Assembly (NCBI GenBank): GCA_010645155.1
Contig: JAAGOF010000311.1
Coordinates: 62,255-126,254 of the forward strand
DNA: 64,000 bases
DNA from: Tigriopus japonicus
Taxonomy: Eukaryota > Arthropoda > Copepoda > Harpacticoida > Harpacticidae
Direction of reading: 5' to 3'
A model generated the notes under the pieces. The model did not search any database, was not told the DNA's origin, and saw nothing but the letters and a program-made list of their open reading frames with translations. Position numbers and translations under genes: made by a program. Position 1 is the first letter of the stretch. Every line of letters begins with the position of its first letter. Positions 1-12,085 of the stretch are shown one piece after another.

Positions 1-1038
1 AAAAATGAATATTTTCTTGAATATTTGAGTCAGAAAAAAGATTTCAGGCAAAATTGAGAAAAAAAAATGAATGACCAATGCTCAAGGGGGCTTACCTAAA
101 ATGAATCTAAAATAAAAAATCTCTACAAAAAGGCATTTGTAGTGAGATTAGACATTTACAACGAAAAAAAATATCAAACACTTTAAAAAACCTAACCTAA
201 AAACCCTAAAAACACCTAAAAAAATCCTCTCGTATTGGGAGAGGCTCCAGAAGTTAGGGTTGTACAGTACTCAGAGAAGGGATGAAAGGTATCTGATACT
301 GTATGTTTTCAAGAGCATTCATGGGCTCTGACCTAACCCAGGATTTGAGATTAGTTGTAGCGATTGTAGAGGTCTTACGTGTGCTCTGAGAGCACCTCCA
401 AAACCCAAGGAATCAAGGCTAGTTCGAGCAATGAAGTGCTCCTCTCTTCTTTATCGGGCTCCTTCATTGTTCAATTTGTTGCCTATTTGCCTTCGTCGGG
501 AATATGTAGGAGCTGATTCTCTAACAACATTTAAGGCAGGATTGGACAAATTTTTGAATACTATTCCTGACCAACCCACTATTCAAGGGTTGTACAGATC
601 TGCCAACAGTAACTCATTGGTAGATCAAATTTCATATAAACATTAATTATTGAAACTATAATAATGATTAACTCTCTTTACAGGGAATCCCATTCCTTGT
701 AGCGGTATTGAAAAATCCGCCCCCCCCCCAAAAAAAAACACGAAAAAACACGAAAAAAAACCTGCGCCATCTATTGAGGTAAATTGAAAATTGTATTGTA
801 AATTCAATTATATGCAAAGTATGCCTCCATACACGGCCAAATGCATCAAATTTACTAAAAACAAATTTGAAAATCGGTACACACAGACAAAAAGCCAGAT
901 AATGGCGTTGTGAAAAAAACTATGCCTTAAATATCCGGCTCCGCCTTTTTTAAATAGTTAGCAAACATTTAGGGGTTTTGAAAAAAAATATCTATTTGAT
1001 ATTTTCACACTTTTTTGCAAATATTTTTCTCGGCCCTA
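1..1038. mobile_element. hAT-like non-autonomous element, left end outside window, interrupted by a LINE
   Basis: Positions 1-160 and 745-1038 align, in inverted orientation, with the complete element at 56290-56820. The shared landmarks are the GGCATTTGT block, CTGCGCCATC, TATGCCTCCA and the terminal GGCCCTA. The element ends at 1038 with the complement of TAGGGCCGAG, matching the TAGGGCCCG end of the complete copy. The middle, about 165-740, is replaced by a 5'-truncated LINE insertion. No coding capacity is seen. The left terminus lies before base 1, so the target duplication cannot be checked. Confidence 0.65.
165..740 (+). mobile_element. 5'-truncated CR1/jockey-like LINE, reverse-transcriptase C-terminus and 3' tail
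   Basis: From about 220 to 646 the + strand reads as the end of a non-LTR reverse transcriptase with a few stops. Recognisable blocks are RRDERYLILYVFKSIHGL, LLYRAPSLFNLLP and SANSNSLVDQ, typical of the last 130 residues of such enzymes. The longest open part is 431-646. The 3' end carries a stem-loop (680-701, ACAGGGAAT paired with ATTCCTTGT) followed by AAAAATCCGC. The copy is inserted inside the hAT-like element, so it is the younger event. Related copies lie at 6145-6478, 11680-12085, 32285-32400 and 37330-37735. Confidence 0.75.
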
Positions 1039-4018
1039 GTGATCTCCCACAGTTAAACTCTGCTTGGGCACGGACATCTAGAATTTCTGAATGTCCTTGG
1101 CTGGGGTCAAGGTAACTATAAACCAAGTTCGCGCATTTGAGAATGTAAACAAAAGGAGGACGTCAGTGTTGACATCTTTTGTGAGGCAGAAGAACGTGAG
1201 ACACTACATACATAACCTCCTAAAGAGGCAATATGATTTAATAATTTCTTGATTATTGATATTGAATTTATGGCAATGGTCAAGTGTAGTGTCTACAATC
1301 GCGACAGATCAATACAGTTACCAAGTTTAAATTTTGGTTCTTACTGGATTCAAATAATGGATATTAGGAAAGGCCATCTTTCTGACTTATGAGTGTATTT
1401 TTTACAGATGCAAAACTGATTTTGTGCAAGTGCACGTCTGAAATATGCACAAACACCTTATTCGTTGTCTTTAAACCCTAAAAACCAACATAATATCCAA
1501 GAACCAATGTACTAATATGTACTTTAGCGTTCCTAATACATTGAAAGGAAACTGTATTGGTAGATATTTAGCGGAAACCACATTATCATTTTTTTTTTAA
1601 CCTTCAAGTTGCACCAAATAACCAACTGTAATGTTGGAATGCCAAGACATATTTTAGCATAATTTGAATATTTTTGTTTTCTTTGACTTTTCGTACAAGA
1701 AAGAAGTAAATAATATGCTTCAAACTTAATTTATTCATTTTTGGACTGTTAATATCAACTACATTCAAAGTTTAGGTCTTTTTGTACAATCGCAATCAAT
1801 GTTTCAAATCATGCAATTTTTGAATTTTCAAAATTTTAATATGCATACATTTAAGATTTTTTTTCACATTTATCATATAAGGAAGTATGCGTGAAAATAT
1901 ATTTCGGAACTAAACACTTGAAGATTGTTTTAAGTTCTAATGCAAATCAATCATGACGATAGAGAAACGAGAAATTCTCATACATTTTTATGATGTAGAA
2001 AAAAATGAAACTTAAGTTCCTAGGCAAAAGCTCAAACACATTTGAGCTTTTAAAACTTTCTAGTTTTAAAAGTTTAAAAGCATATGATGGCGTTATTTAC
2101 AGGTACGGAAAAAGGTTAGACCTAGAGCGCTATAAAAGTTAAACTTAGATATCGTCACAGATATTTAAAAAAACTGTGTTTGTTGCATCCAGATATTTTA
2201 GGAATTATCTTTGGAGATTCAAACCAGTAGTGTGTAATCGTGTAGCATTCATTTTTAGTTGTTTTAACTGATTTAATACAGATTTCAAGCTAAAACACGT
2301 ATACCTTTAAAATATCTCTTGTTTTACTGACATTAAAATGTAATTAGAAGTCTTGGCATTTGAGCAAACACTTTTATTGAGCAAATGTATCCTGTTTGTA
2401 CATGCATCACATTATTGATTAGAGCTGGGGAAGTTTTTAATTTCCAGAAATATTTGAGTTTTTGGACTGAGAAACAATCTTATCCTAATTTGATTTTTAT
2501 TGTTCGCCACTCGTACGCTGGAAATGTATATCTTTTAGTGACCTTACACAGTTTCTTTTTGCTTGTGAACTAAATGATATGATGCATAACACTCTTGTTA
2601 TAAGAAAAAAGCTTTTGTAAAATGTGGTATTGCTTCTATCTGGAAATTTTGTTGAGACTCACTCTTGGTATGCAAAGACATTCCTCCAAATCTAAAAGAA
2701 CTAAAAGTTCGCAATAAGATTAGAAGAAAAAAACTTATGTAAAGAAAATACTGTCGCCTTCGTTTAAAACATAACTTTCCCACTAAACAATTCTTGTTAT
2801 CACTATTAATAATAAGAATGTATTGTGTTGCAGGTGGTTAGATTAGAGGTGGGTGAGTAACCTAAAACTGAACAAGTTCAAATTTGTTAAATAAAGGTGG
2901 ATTTATCCATGAATAACATATTTTATCAAAAAAATGGTCTAGATTTACTAGCGTTCAGCAAGGCTTGACCCCTGCCGTTATCTCGCAGATGACGTCACCC
3001 GGCCAGACAGGAGGACTGAACGAAGTGCGCTAACCTTCTGTATAGGTACCTTGCCTCTAGATGACGCAAGCTGTATTTTCTGGATTGAGTCTGAGAATCA
3101 AATTTCAAGAAAGATAATTGTCTCCCAAACAGGATAGTGCCCTCTATGACGTTCCTTTGAAACCATCCTTTTTAGGAATGTTGTTAGGTAATCCCTTGTA
3201 GAGGGCGTTTTTGATGACGTCAGAAATGAGATATCTCATATTTATTTATCTATGACCTCTATGGACACGAGTTGGCAGTGCTGCCATATATTTGTGGGAG
3301 ATTGGATCTCTTGCCTTTTGAGAAGTCAAATTGTGGGAAGCTTTTTGACCCTTAAGGACCAAAATGGCAAAAAACTTCCATTGTCATTGCGCCATTTTGG
3401 GAATAGTTTTCAAAAGAAATTTTAGTGAATTTAGAGATTGTTTCTAAATATTTTTTGTGCATTAAAGACCATATTCAGGAATATGGAATGTTTCGGAAAC
3501 ACAGTAGTGAGTAACAGACATTGCAGTGATATATAAATCATGCTTTTTATTGTACGCTATTGCGTTTCAAGCGATTGATATATCAGAAAGGAATCAGCAA
3601 AATATGTTTGCAAGTCCGAAATGGTCGAAATATTTTCGATTTATTTTCAAAGTTAAAAAAGACGAGAAAAAGGCGAATTTTGAAGATAAAAACACGCAAT
3701 TCGTTTTTTTATCGCCTTACGTCTTTAATCCAATTTCGGAATATAGTGAACAGTCATAGTCGAGAATGCTCAGTTTAATAAACTGAAACCGTCGTCGCTT
3801 AAATATTGAACTAGGGGGAAATTGCTTTTTTTAACCCTCTTAGACCCCAAGTGACACGTTAGTTTAGGTCACGTTTTTAATGCCATTTTATATTATTTTT
3901 TAGCGGAATCACTTAAGAAAATACATTTTACAAATTTTGTTAAGCTGGGTCTAACATGGTTACGGCTTGATCAAGAAATTTTCAAATAACAATGAGACTT
4001 GGCCCTGATATTGCGACT
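1039..4018. other. Intergenic, no gene recognised
   Basis: AT-rich sequence with only short open frames of biased composition. The inserts around 2950-3300 are somewhat GC-richer and contain GACGTC motifs, but I see no conserved protein, tRNA or terminal repeats. Confidence 0.5.
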
Positions 4019-5555
4019 TCAAGGATTGGGATTTATTTCTACTTGATTATTTTGTGGAAGATTTGATTCAGCTTCAGTGTAATGAATTTCCACTGCACTC
4101 TCCAGAGTGGTGGAATGGATCTCTTCATATCGTGGAGGATCTCGTGGATACTCAGAGGGGTCTTCAGATCTAGAGGAGTCTTGCACTCCTGGAGGAGAAG
4201 CTTCATTTTGAGCCTCCAGGGACAAGAGATTTGGCGAGTTCGCCTGAGAATAAGAAGGCGGACTCTCATCCGGTTCAAAGCCTTCATTCTTTACGGCGTC
4301 GTCATATGTGGGTGGAGCATTTCTGGGCCGTCGAGGAAGCGAATTGGATAAGTACTCCAATATTCGCGATGGACGACGACGATCTGGTTCAGTCTCATCA
4401 GATTGAGCGCAGGATGACCTTAGAATGCAAGCGCGAACACAACCCACGATGATCAGGGTAGAGCTGATGGCCGCCAAAGTGTAGATGAGCAACAAAAGGG
4501 CATGCTGGAAGGACCACACAGCAGAGCAATTTTCATCCGCATTGGGAATAGACTGGAAAAAGAAAAACGACATTTTCATTGAAATCAAAAAAAATCATAT
4601 GGCTTGCACCCGAGTAAATTTGAACCCTTTCGTGAAAATGTTTGAAAATGGGCTTTACATTTTTTCATAAAATTGAAAACGTTTCTATTATATCAGCACC
4701 CATTACAAAAATCTGTCTTTTATATGAAGATTGTTTTCCAGCTTCCACAGAGGTTGTTATCAACTAGATCAGGGGTCGGCAACCAGTGGGCCCAAGGGTG
4801 GTTGTTAGTGGGCCCAGGAGTTATAGGGAAAGTCCAAAAAATGGGCACTGGACCCATCCATGGTATTGTATGCATGGGCCCAAAGCTCTTTGATCGTTAC
4901 TTTGTGGGCCCATGTACCTACCAACGTCTATCTGGTGGGCCCTTGACAATAAAAGGTCAAATTTGGTGGGCCTTGAACCAAAAGTGGTTGCCGACCCATA
5001 AACTAAAAAGTCATTTTTGTCGTTTCTGAAATTAAAGGGCTCTAAAGGTTGAAGATGCCTCAAAGTTACGGTACAAACGAGTGTTTGTATTCAATTCATT
5101 CAGAATTATACGCTTCAACTGACACTCAAATGTACCAACTAAATTCGTTCCATGCTTTTGGGTTCCTCAAGTGCCCATGCAAAAAAGAAGTTGATGACCT
5201 CAAAAGTTTTTCGGGTCTCTTGATTTGAGGGGCCATGAATGCATTTAAAATTTGTCAAGTTGATCAGATCAATCTTTCGAAAACTGATCTATAACTTACT
5301 GTTTGGGCACAATTCGGAAGGTAATCGCACGTGAGCCCATCATGTGGAATGCACACTTGAAATGGGACAAAAATCTCACATCCAAAATCTAGTCGTCCAT
5401 CCGAATTTGGACATCCTGAATTCCATTGGGAATACGTGTATGGTTCTCTAACCCGTTTGTGCAGGGTGGCCAAGAAAAATATTCTGTCTTGTGGATGGAG
5501 ATCGATGAGGGACAAGGTAATCGACTTATGTGATGGATCAGCCCATGGAAGCTCC
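4019..5555 (-). CDS. Single-pass membrane protein, LDL-receptor class A module and three PPxY motifs (3' part)
   Basis: Two phase-compatible exons are seen. The first is 5555-5300 (acceptor TTCTTTAG, donor GTAAGT); the last is 4552-4019 (acceptor TTTTCCAG, stop TGA). The first encodes 85 residues ending in a Cys-rich LDLa pattern (C...FGC...VCIP...LTCDYLPNC). The sixth cysteine and the acidic DENC end come from the last exon, so the intron splits the module. A hydrophobic helix (HALLLLIYTLAAISSTLIIV) follows. The cytoplasmic tail of about 130 residues has APPTYDD, SPPSYSQ and DPPRYEE. PPxY motifs bind WW domains of Nedd4-family ubiquitin ligases, so a ligase adaptor or endocytic receptor is likely. 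The LDLa-TM-PPxY order recalls LDLRAD3/LDLRAD4; orthology is not established. Upstream exons were not found. The segment before the LDLa could be the end of a CUB domain. The intron holds a hAT-like MITE. Confidence 0.7.
4770..4998. mobile_element. hAT-like MITE with TIR CAGGGGTCGGCAACC
   Basis: The left end is CAGGGGTCGGCAACC and the right end reads GGTTGCCGACCCA, giving about 13 matching terminal bases. Inside, TGGGCCC recurs at least six times at irregular spacing, like subterminal transposase sites. It lies in the intron of the LDLa/PPxY gene. An 8-bp target duplication is not clear, so the insertion is old or the boundaries are off by a few bases. Confidence 0.7.
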
Positions 5556-6831
5556 CTAAAGAAAGAAGCATAATCATCAATTAGGTCAATTATAGTCTTG
5601 TTAAAATATCTTCGAAGTAGTGGTGGGTTGCGTTTGCATTAGCTTTTGACCGCGACACCGAAACCAAAAGTATTAAATTTATTTTGCCATCGAGGCCCTC
5701 ATCTATATTCAATATTTTACTTGAAAAGTGCTTTCAGAAACTAGTGATTAGTCTGATTTGTATCATTGGTTAATGAATCTTATAAGTAGGGCCCAGATTG
5801 GAGCTTAAATGCTTCAAAAATTATTTTAAAATTGATCAAAATCAGAAGAAAAAATTGATCAAAACCATGAAATTATTAATCCAAGCCATAAGATAATTAA
5901 TAAAAATCATAAAATGATATAACAAAACCACAAAATAATTTACTCCAATTCCGATAAAAGTGATATATCTGAACAATTGACTTAATAATGAAAACAGAAA
6001 GTTGAACAATACTCAAAAATGGAGCTTTACTACACCAATTTTTAGTTACAAATTGGGTATACAGTAAATAAGAATGAATACATTATTGAATACATTAGAC
6101 TCACCAAACAACTAATTGTTCTGAAAACATTAATTTGTGATTGATTTTAGAGGTTTTACTTGTGCTGTGAGAGCACCTCCAAATCCCAAGGAATTCAGGA
6201 TTGTTCTCCTCTCTTCTTTATCGGGCTCCTTCATTGTTCAATCTTTTGCCCGTTAGTATTCGTCGGGAACACATATATGAGAGCTGATCCTCCAAAAACT
6301 TTTAAAGCAGGGTTGGATATTATTCTAAATAGTATATCTGATCAACCTATTATACAGGGGTTGTCTAGATCTGCCAACAGCAACTCGTTGGTGGATCAAA
6401 TTTCGAATAAATGTTCATTGTATAAATTCCTTTTATAATATATTACTTTTACAAGGAATCGCTTTCCTTGTAGTGGTGGTAAAATGAGTGAAAAGAGTGC
6501 AATTTTTAATTGGATGAAGAAATTGAAAATTTCCCCAGTCGCCCAAAATAATTCAATTTTGGCAAAATTTTGCTCAAAACTTGATAAAAGAGTCGCGTTT
6601 TCCCATAAAAAATGTCATAAAATGGCAAAGAAAATTTCCACATGAGCCCAAAAATTGAACTTTGGCAAATTTAGCACAAAAATTTCAAATCGGGGCCCTC
6701 TCTACCTATAGGTCTGGTCAGAAAGTTAAAAATGCAAAAAAATCAAAGCTAGTTTGCATTAATTTGTTCTAATATTTTTTTTTAATCTGGATTTTTTTCT
6801 ATCCCCACGACTTACTTATCATACGCTTTAC
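5556..6831. other. Gene-free stretch apart from a LINE relic
   Basis: Apart from the LINE tail at 6145-6478, this stretch is AT-rich sequence without recognisable coding. The missing 5' exons of the LDLa/PPxY gene may lie here or further upstream, but none could be identified. Confidence 0.4.
6145..6478 (+). mobile_element. LINE 3' fragment (CR1/jockey-like), with tail stem-loop
   Basis: Same family as the copy at 165-740. It begins in the GAGCACCTCCAAA block and reads through diverged RT-tail sequence (ADPPKTFKAGLD, SANSNSLVDQ). It ends with a perfect stem-loop at 6451-6471, ACAAGGAA pairing with TTCCTTGT. Small insertions and deletions break the frame, so it is dead. Confidence 0.7.
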
Positions 6832-7657
6832 TTACTCCCATTGGTAATCCTCATTTTTTGTAAAAGGCCAAGTTCGGAATAAGTGTTGGTTGGGTTGAAG
6901 TTTCGCTGCCTCTGCATTAATTCGAGGAGTATTGACAGTAAAATTGGTTACTTCGTCAGGTCCTTGTTCCACTTGAACCAATACTTGGGTGTCATTCAAT
7001 TTACTAGTTTGGTCCTTTTCAGAGAATATTAGCTTTACGATGGACAAAGACAACTCGTATAGATAAGAACTGGACGAGTCTTGTTGTTGGCAATTATTTT
7101 CTGACACAACAAACTTCAGTGTTTTCTCTGTCAGTGGCGACTCTTGTCCGTTTTGGTCCACTTTAAATGCTCTTGTTGCTCGAACCCCAAAATATTCCAA
7201 TTCGATCANNNNNNNNNNNNNNNNNNNNNNNNNNNNNNNNNNNNNNNNNNNNNNNNNNNNNNNNNNNNNNNNNNNNNNNNNNNNNNNNNNNNNNNNNNNN
7301 NNNNNNNNNNNNNNNNNNNNNNNNNNNNNNNNNNNNNNNNNNNNNNNNNNNNNNNNNNNNNNNNNNNNNNNNNNNNNNTAAATAAGAACTGGACGAGTCT
7401 TGTTGTTGGCAATTATTTTCTGACACAACAAACTTCAGTGTTTTCTCTGTCAGTGGCGACTCTTGTCCGTTTTGGTCCACTTTAAAGGCTCTTGTTGCTC
7501 GAACCCCAAAATATTCCAATTCGATCACTTGGGGTGTTTTTGCAGTGAGATCCTCAAATTTACCCTCTGTTAACGCCTCCTCAAAGTTCATGGGAACACC
7601 ATCTTCAATTTGGATGGCGATGCAGATCCAGAATGCCACTAAGTATTTGAACTTCAT
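6832..7657 (-). CDS. Small secreted protein, unidentified, split by an assembly gap
   Basis: The start at 7657 opens with a signal peptide (MKFKYLVAFWICIAIQ). The reading frame continues to the gap, and resumes on the other side down to a TGA at 6832. The 149 bases before the gap (7379-7527) repeat 7060-7208 with two substitutions. If the repeat is an unmerged contig overlap, the true gene is one exon of 507 bases, 168 residues, in frame. The mature part has blocks FKVDQNG, LKFVVSENN and SYLYELSLSIVKL. These faintly recall a cystatin-type fold, but I see no QxVxG motif, so I leave the function open. An upstream ATG at 7675 would lengthen it by six residues. Confidence 0.55.
7209..7378. other. 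Assembly gap (170 N) flanked by duplicated sequence
   Basis: Run of N. Left flank 7060-7208 and right flank 7379-7527 are the same 149 bases with two differences and a constant offset of 319. This is most simply two contig ends that overlap but were not merged. Confidence 0.9.
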
Positions 7658-7699
7658 TTTGATCTTGACTGCCAATTGGAAAAAACAATGTTCACTGAG

Positions 7700-8983
7700 T
7701 AGAAATGTTATGATGACACTACCGTTTCCATTGCAGTAGTTTTATCTTTAGCCTTGGCTACGTTGTTATCTCAAACTGCTTTCATCGCAAAAGGCAACAC
7801 TTCTCGAATATTTGACTAAAGTGCGGAAAACAGCCCCTGCTGAGGAAACCCAGAATCTCCCCTTCACTTGGGAAAGGCCCTTCAATTGCTCCTTATACTA
7901 CTTAAACTAAAGCGTGAATAACTCGAACTTGGAGGTTACTCTTTTACCACTGATCTCTTTGTTACTTGCAATTAAATACACATCGTTACCAAACCTCGCG
8001 TTTTACAAAAACAACAAAACATAAGCTTCCCTGTGCGTCATAAGGTAAACGTTAGACATGTGATCGAAATAACAAGATAGTAAGTTAATTTACGTATCAT
8101 CATCCGGCTCTATATGATTAGTTTTAAGGCGTGCTTGTTTTCGTGAGTATTCCTATTTGATAGAGGTCAATGGTAAAACGGGTCCTTTCACAGTTCATGA
8201 AGAGAATGTAAACTAAAACACAAGTGTTTGAAAAGTTTGTACAGCCCGGGCACTTTTTGTATCCCTAGATTGATGCTACACTTCCTCTGCCATTTCAGAA
8301 AAGCATTGACAACAGATGGAAAAGCAGAAGGAAATGTGCCTACCGAAACTGGAAGCAGGCAGGCATTGTAAAGAATGGAGTTTGGAGGCAATATCGATTT
8401 TTGTGGGGGTTGTCAAAATCTTCTGAAACATATTGTTTGCTATGGTTTGATTCCAGTATTGCATTCCGTCAATAACAAGAAACTTACAAAAGAGTTAAAA
8501 ATACTAATGTTTGGTTTGTGTGAGAATATATATTTGATATATCATAAGTTGTTACAACCGAAGGCTCCTTCGTCAGACGAAAACTGCAAAACATTTTTAT
8601 TCATTTGTTCCGATATCACAAATTTAATTTGGGTTCATACTACCCCGTTTCAGCGTTTCCATCCTTTAAGTCAAAAATGACTGAAAAATGCAGGTCTCTT
8701 GAAATGGTGGATGTGACGTAAAAAGGCCATTTCTTTTGCCCGAACGTTTTGATTCTTACACCTAAAGAAAAGTATTTGACTAATTGCAATAGTATGCAGA
8801 AAACGTCGTTGTTACTATTACTAATGAGAAGCACGTTTGCATTTAAAGGTATTGAACGAACATTTTTCCATCCTTATATCGCATTAATACTGCTTTTGTG
8901 TCTATGCCGTCAAGGCCTCCCAAATTTGATTTCGTGCGGTCGGGCCCATCAAAGAGAAGCTAGAGGATACAAGGCTTCATAAG
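7700..8983. other. Intergenic, nothing recognised
   Basis: Upstream of the small secreted protein gene. Only short frames are open, without coding character, and there are no terminal repeats until the hAT-like element at 8984. Confidence 0.4.
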
Positions 8984-9671
8984 TAGGGACAGGAAGTTAA
9001 GACGAATAAAACTGTCACATTAAACGAAAAAAGGCGAATAGAATTGCCTGATTAGACGAAAAAAGACGAATAAAATTGACCGATTAAACAAAAAAAGATG
9101 AATGAAAGTTCCCAACAGATGAAAAGAAAGAAAAAAAAACACTTGCAAAATGGAAAAAATCGAATTAATTCCCAAAAAGGCGAATGAACCTATCTTACAA
9201 GAAAAAAAAAATCAATGCCCGTCCAGACGAAAAAAGACGTTTAAAGCTGCTCCCACAAAATAGACGTTATGTATGTCCCTATAAGCGTTAGGCCGATCTG
9301 ATTCTGCCTTCATTTCTCAAGTGTGACGAGTTTTCAATTGAAGATCGAGATTTCACTCGTTTAAAAATAATGCGATGGTGTCAGTAAACTACTTTTATGC
9401 CTTGATTACATCTACTTATTTGAGATATAATCAAAAAAGTACACTTTCGTAGTTTAGTTGATATACAAAGCAAATTGAATGGATATTTGCGGTATTTTGT
9501 TGTTCGTATTTTGTACCTGCCTGTTGCTTCTTTAGTACTATGTGAGATCGCAGACATACAGTTGTGCTGCGCAGGTGGACCGAAACTTGAATAGCTCAAA
9601 GCTATTAAAAAAGAAGGTGGTTCTGATATTTTTGGTGGCTACATGCGGTGTACCAATATTGCGTACTAACG

Positions 9672-9918
9672 TGTTTTTTTTTTGGATGGTTGGTGCTAGG
9701 GTCGGAGGGCTGAGTCTCGCCCGGCCAGCGAAGCCAGCCATCACATCGTCCAAATATTTCCAATAGGGTATCTTATGTCCGATATCAGAATGGTTCTTCC
9801 TCTGTGGGTGTGAAGTAGCGTCTAAAAGTTTCCTTGAGAAAGGTCGGGGAGGAAAATCGAACCTGGGACCATTCTCACTATAGGATACTGCGCTAACCAC
9901 GACGCCACGTCTCCTCCC
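9672..9918 (-). mobile_element. tRNA-derived SINE (family B)
   Basis: On the minus strand the head at 9918-9845 has an A-box-like TGGCGTCGTGGTTAGC and a B-box-like AGGTTCGATTTTC with tRNA-like spacing. A body of about 170 bases follows and ends in an A-run (9672-9682). It abuts a family A SINE at 9921. Confidence 0.6.
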
Positions 9919-9920
9919 TT

Positions 9921-10061
9921 TAATGAATTTCTCCCGACAGCTTCAATCCGACCCCCAACAGGATTCGAATCTACGCCGTCTGGGGAAGTACTTACACTCG
10001 GCTTTTTTAAGAACGCGCTAGAACGCGTTTTAAAATGCGCTAAAAAGTACTCAGGCTTCCT
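9921..10061 (-). mobile_element. tRNA-derived SINE (family A), lacks its LINE-like tail
   Basis: Matches the SINE copies at 19646-19825 and 23944-24134 from the CCAGAGTGG-like head through GACGGCGTAG and the B box (AGATTCGAATCC) to GTCGGGAGAAAT. The stem-loop tail seen in the other copies is missing, and family B SINE sequence follows directly. Confidence 0.6.
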
Positions 10062-11679
10062 GTAAGGAAAAATAAAAACCAACTTTTCACCAAACCTCAC
10101 ATTTATGTCGGAGGGCCAGACGGGCCAGACCTAATCAGGGTTCAAACTTTTTTTGTAGACCAATTTGAATCGGCCCTCTTGTCTCGCTTGACTCAATTAA
10201 CACGTAATTTACTTTAAAAAAATTTACATGGCTTTGAAATGAGCTAACTCATAAGCCGCTTTGATGATCGGTATCGAAGGACGCACGTTTGGGATTATTA
10301 TGATGACTATTTTGACCCTGAATTACCGTTCCTACGCGGCCAGCCGTCCAAACTAAAAGCGTCGTCTTGTTTAGGTCCAAAACAACAAGAGCAACTTACA
10401 AGAGAGTAAAATCAAAAGAGCTCTCATGAGTCATGACTAGCATCAGAAGATGTTTGAAGGATGGTAAAGGCAACCAATCAGCAAACCCACCAATTGATCA
10501 ACCATGGGAATCCAGACCAAAGCCAAGAAACAACTAGATTCAACACGCAAGCTTAAGTGAAAAAATGTAAGAATGAAAGCACCAAACAATGACACCGTTC
10601 CAAAACATTTCGAGAAAAAATGCCACAGCATCAGAAACTTCAATTGATGGAAATATTCTTCACCTCTATATCAGAATGACCCAATGGAAGTGAACAAAAT
10701 GATATGCCATGGACAGAACCAAGGCTCAATGTGACCTACCCTACGCCATACTGTTGATGAATAAATCCCAGATAATTGGAGCTTTTTTGATGATTAGCTT
10801 ACAATTATTCCTTTTAACACCGATCTTCTTTGGACTATAACATGATTCATCCGATTTCAATTGGCCTAAATGGTTAATGGGGTCCTTAAAGTCATCACTG
10901 CTAAGTGTTGTTGAAGCGTCAAAAGTGATCTAATGTCCGCAAAATTGCTGCCTTGTTGTCATTGGTTGAGCGGGCTCAATTCTGAACCAATCCCTGACTT
11001 TGTTTAGATTAGTGACCTCACTGAATCGTTGGCTAATTGATAAGGACCAATCTGTCTGAACTGATCTGATTGTCAAAAACGGCGAAATCTAGAAAATTTA
11101 AAAAAAGGAAGTACCTAACGAGCAAGAATTACTCAGTAGTGCATTTGTCAAATAAAAACCAAGAGTTAAAAATGCCTTTTTAAAGGAACGTTTTTAATAC
11201 AGCTACACTTAAAATCAGACTTTCAAATCCAATAATTGCTCTGATGGCCTTTTCAACCCAATACTAATCTTTTCTTTCTGTGTCTGTCAAGCAACTGTGC
11301 GAGTACAATTAATTTATAAGTGTGGATTGCATTTTGTTTGTGCAAAACCGCAACTGACAATCAAATTATTACATTGGCCATTGATTGGTGGGTTTGAACT
11401 TTCTTTGAAGTTTTTATTTGCTTGGAAAATTGAAGAAAAAAAAACGCTGCAAGCGCTTGAAATCTAAGAAAATCCAAATTTTTGGCCCATTAGACGAAAA
11501 AAGAAGAATAAAATCCAAATTAGACGAAAAAGAATTCGCGACGAATAAAGGCCAAAGAGACGAATAAGTTTATTCGTCTTAAGTTCCTGTCCCTACTCAT
11601 AAGTGTTGAAGGAGTTCAATCTGGTTTTCAATCTGTTCAATCATTTTTGCCTGCGGTACTTTGTTGGGAGTGCCAATTC

Positions 11680-12085
11680 ACCTAAAGCTGCACTTTGCCA
11701 CTTCTACGAAAAATGCGTTTTGTCAAAGTACTCCTGTTATTTTGTAGACTTGTTGACGACTTCGGACCAAAGATTAAGCTAAGATTTCTCCCACTTTGTT
11801 TACAAAAACCAATGTCATTCATGGGAGTCCTCACAGATTGCAATCAGAATCCCATCAGTACCCATGAGTATACTTCTTTGGGTGCTTATCGAGCACCCTA
11901 TTTTGTCGTCATCCTGTTTTCAAAGCAGCATGAGATAAATTTTCAAATACTATTCCTGATCAACCCACTATTCATGGGTTGACTAGACTTGCCATCTTGT
12001 TGGTAGATCAAAAATTATGTAAATATTAATAAATAGATTTATTTCATATCTATATTTTATCGAGTCCCATTCATTAAACCAGTAG
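11680..12085 (+). mobile_element. Decayed LINE 3' fragment
   Basis: The sequence GAAAAATGCGTTTTGTC near 11708 and the block ATACTATTCCTGATCAACCC (11948-11967), followed by a decayed GTTGGTAGATCAAA, match the 165-740 and 37330-37735 copies. The tail GAGTCCCATTCATT is a degraded version of the terminal stem-loop. Coding is destroyed. Confidence 0.55.

Larger units (their letters stand above)
8984..11595. mobile_element. hAT-like non-autonomous element with TIR TAGGGACAGGAA, 2.6 kb
   Basis: The left end is TAGGGACAGGAAGTTAAGAC and the right end is its complement with one difference (C for G at position 13), followed by GAATAAA in both. Flanks are TTCATAAG (8976-8983) and CTCATAAG (11596-11603), 7 of 8 identical, as for a hAT 8-bp target duplication. 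GACGAA/GACGAATAA recurs many times near both ends (8999-9260, 11490-11570). No transposase frame survives. Two tRNA-derived SINEs (9672-9918 and 9921-10061) are nested inside. Confidence 0.75.

Noticed and set aside
188..222. CCTAA-like repeats suggesting telomeric sequence
   Set aside because: Only three or four irregular units, lying at the junction of nested transposons.
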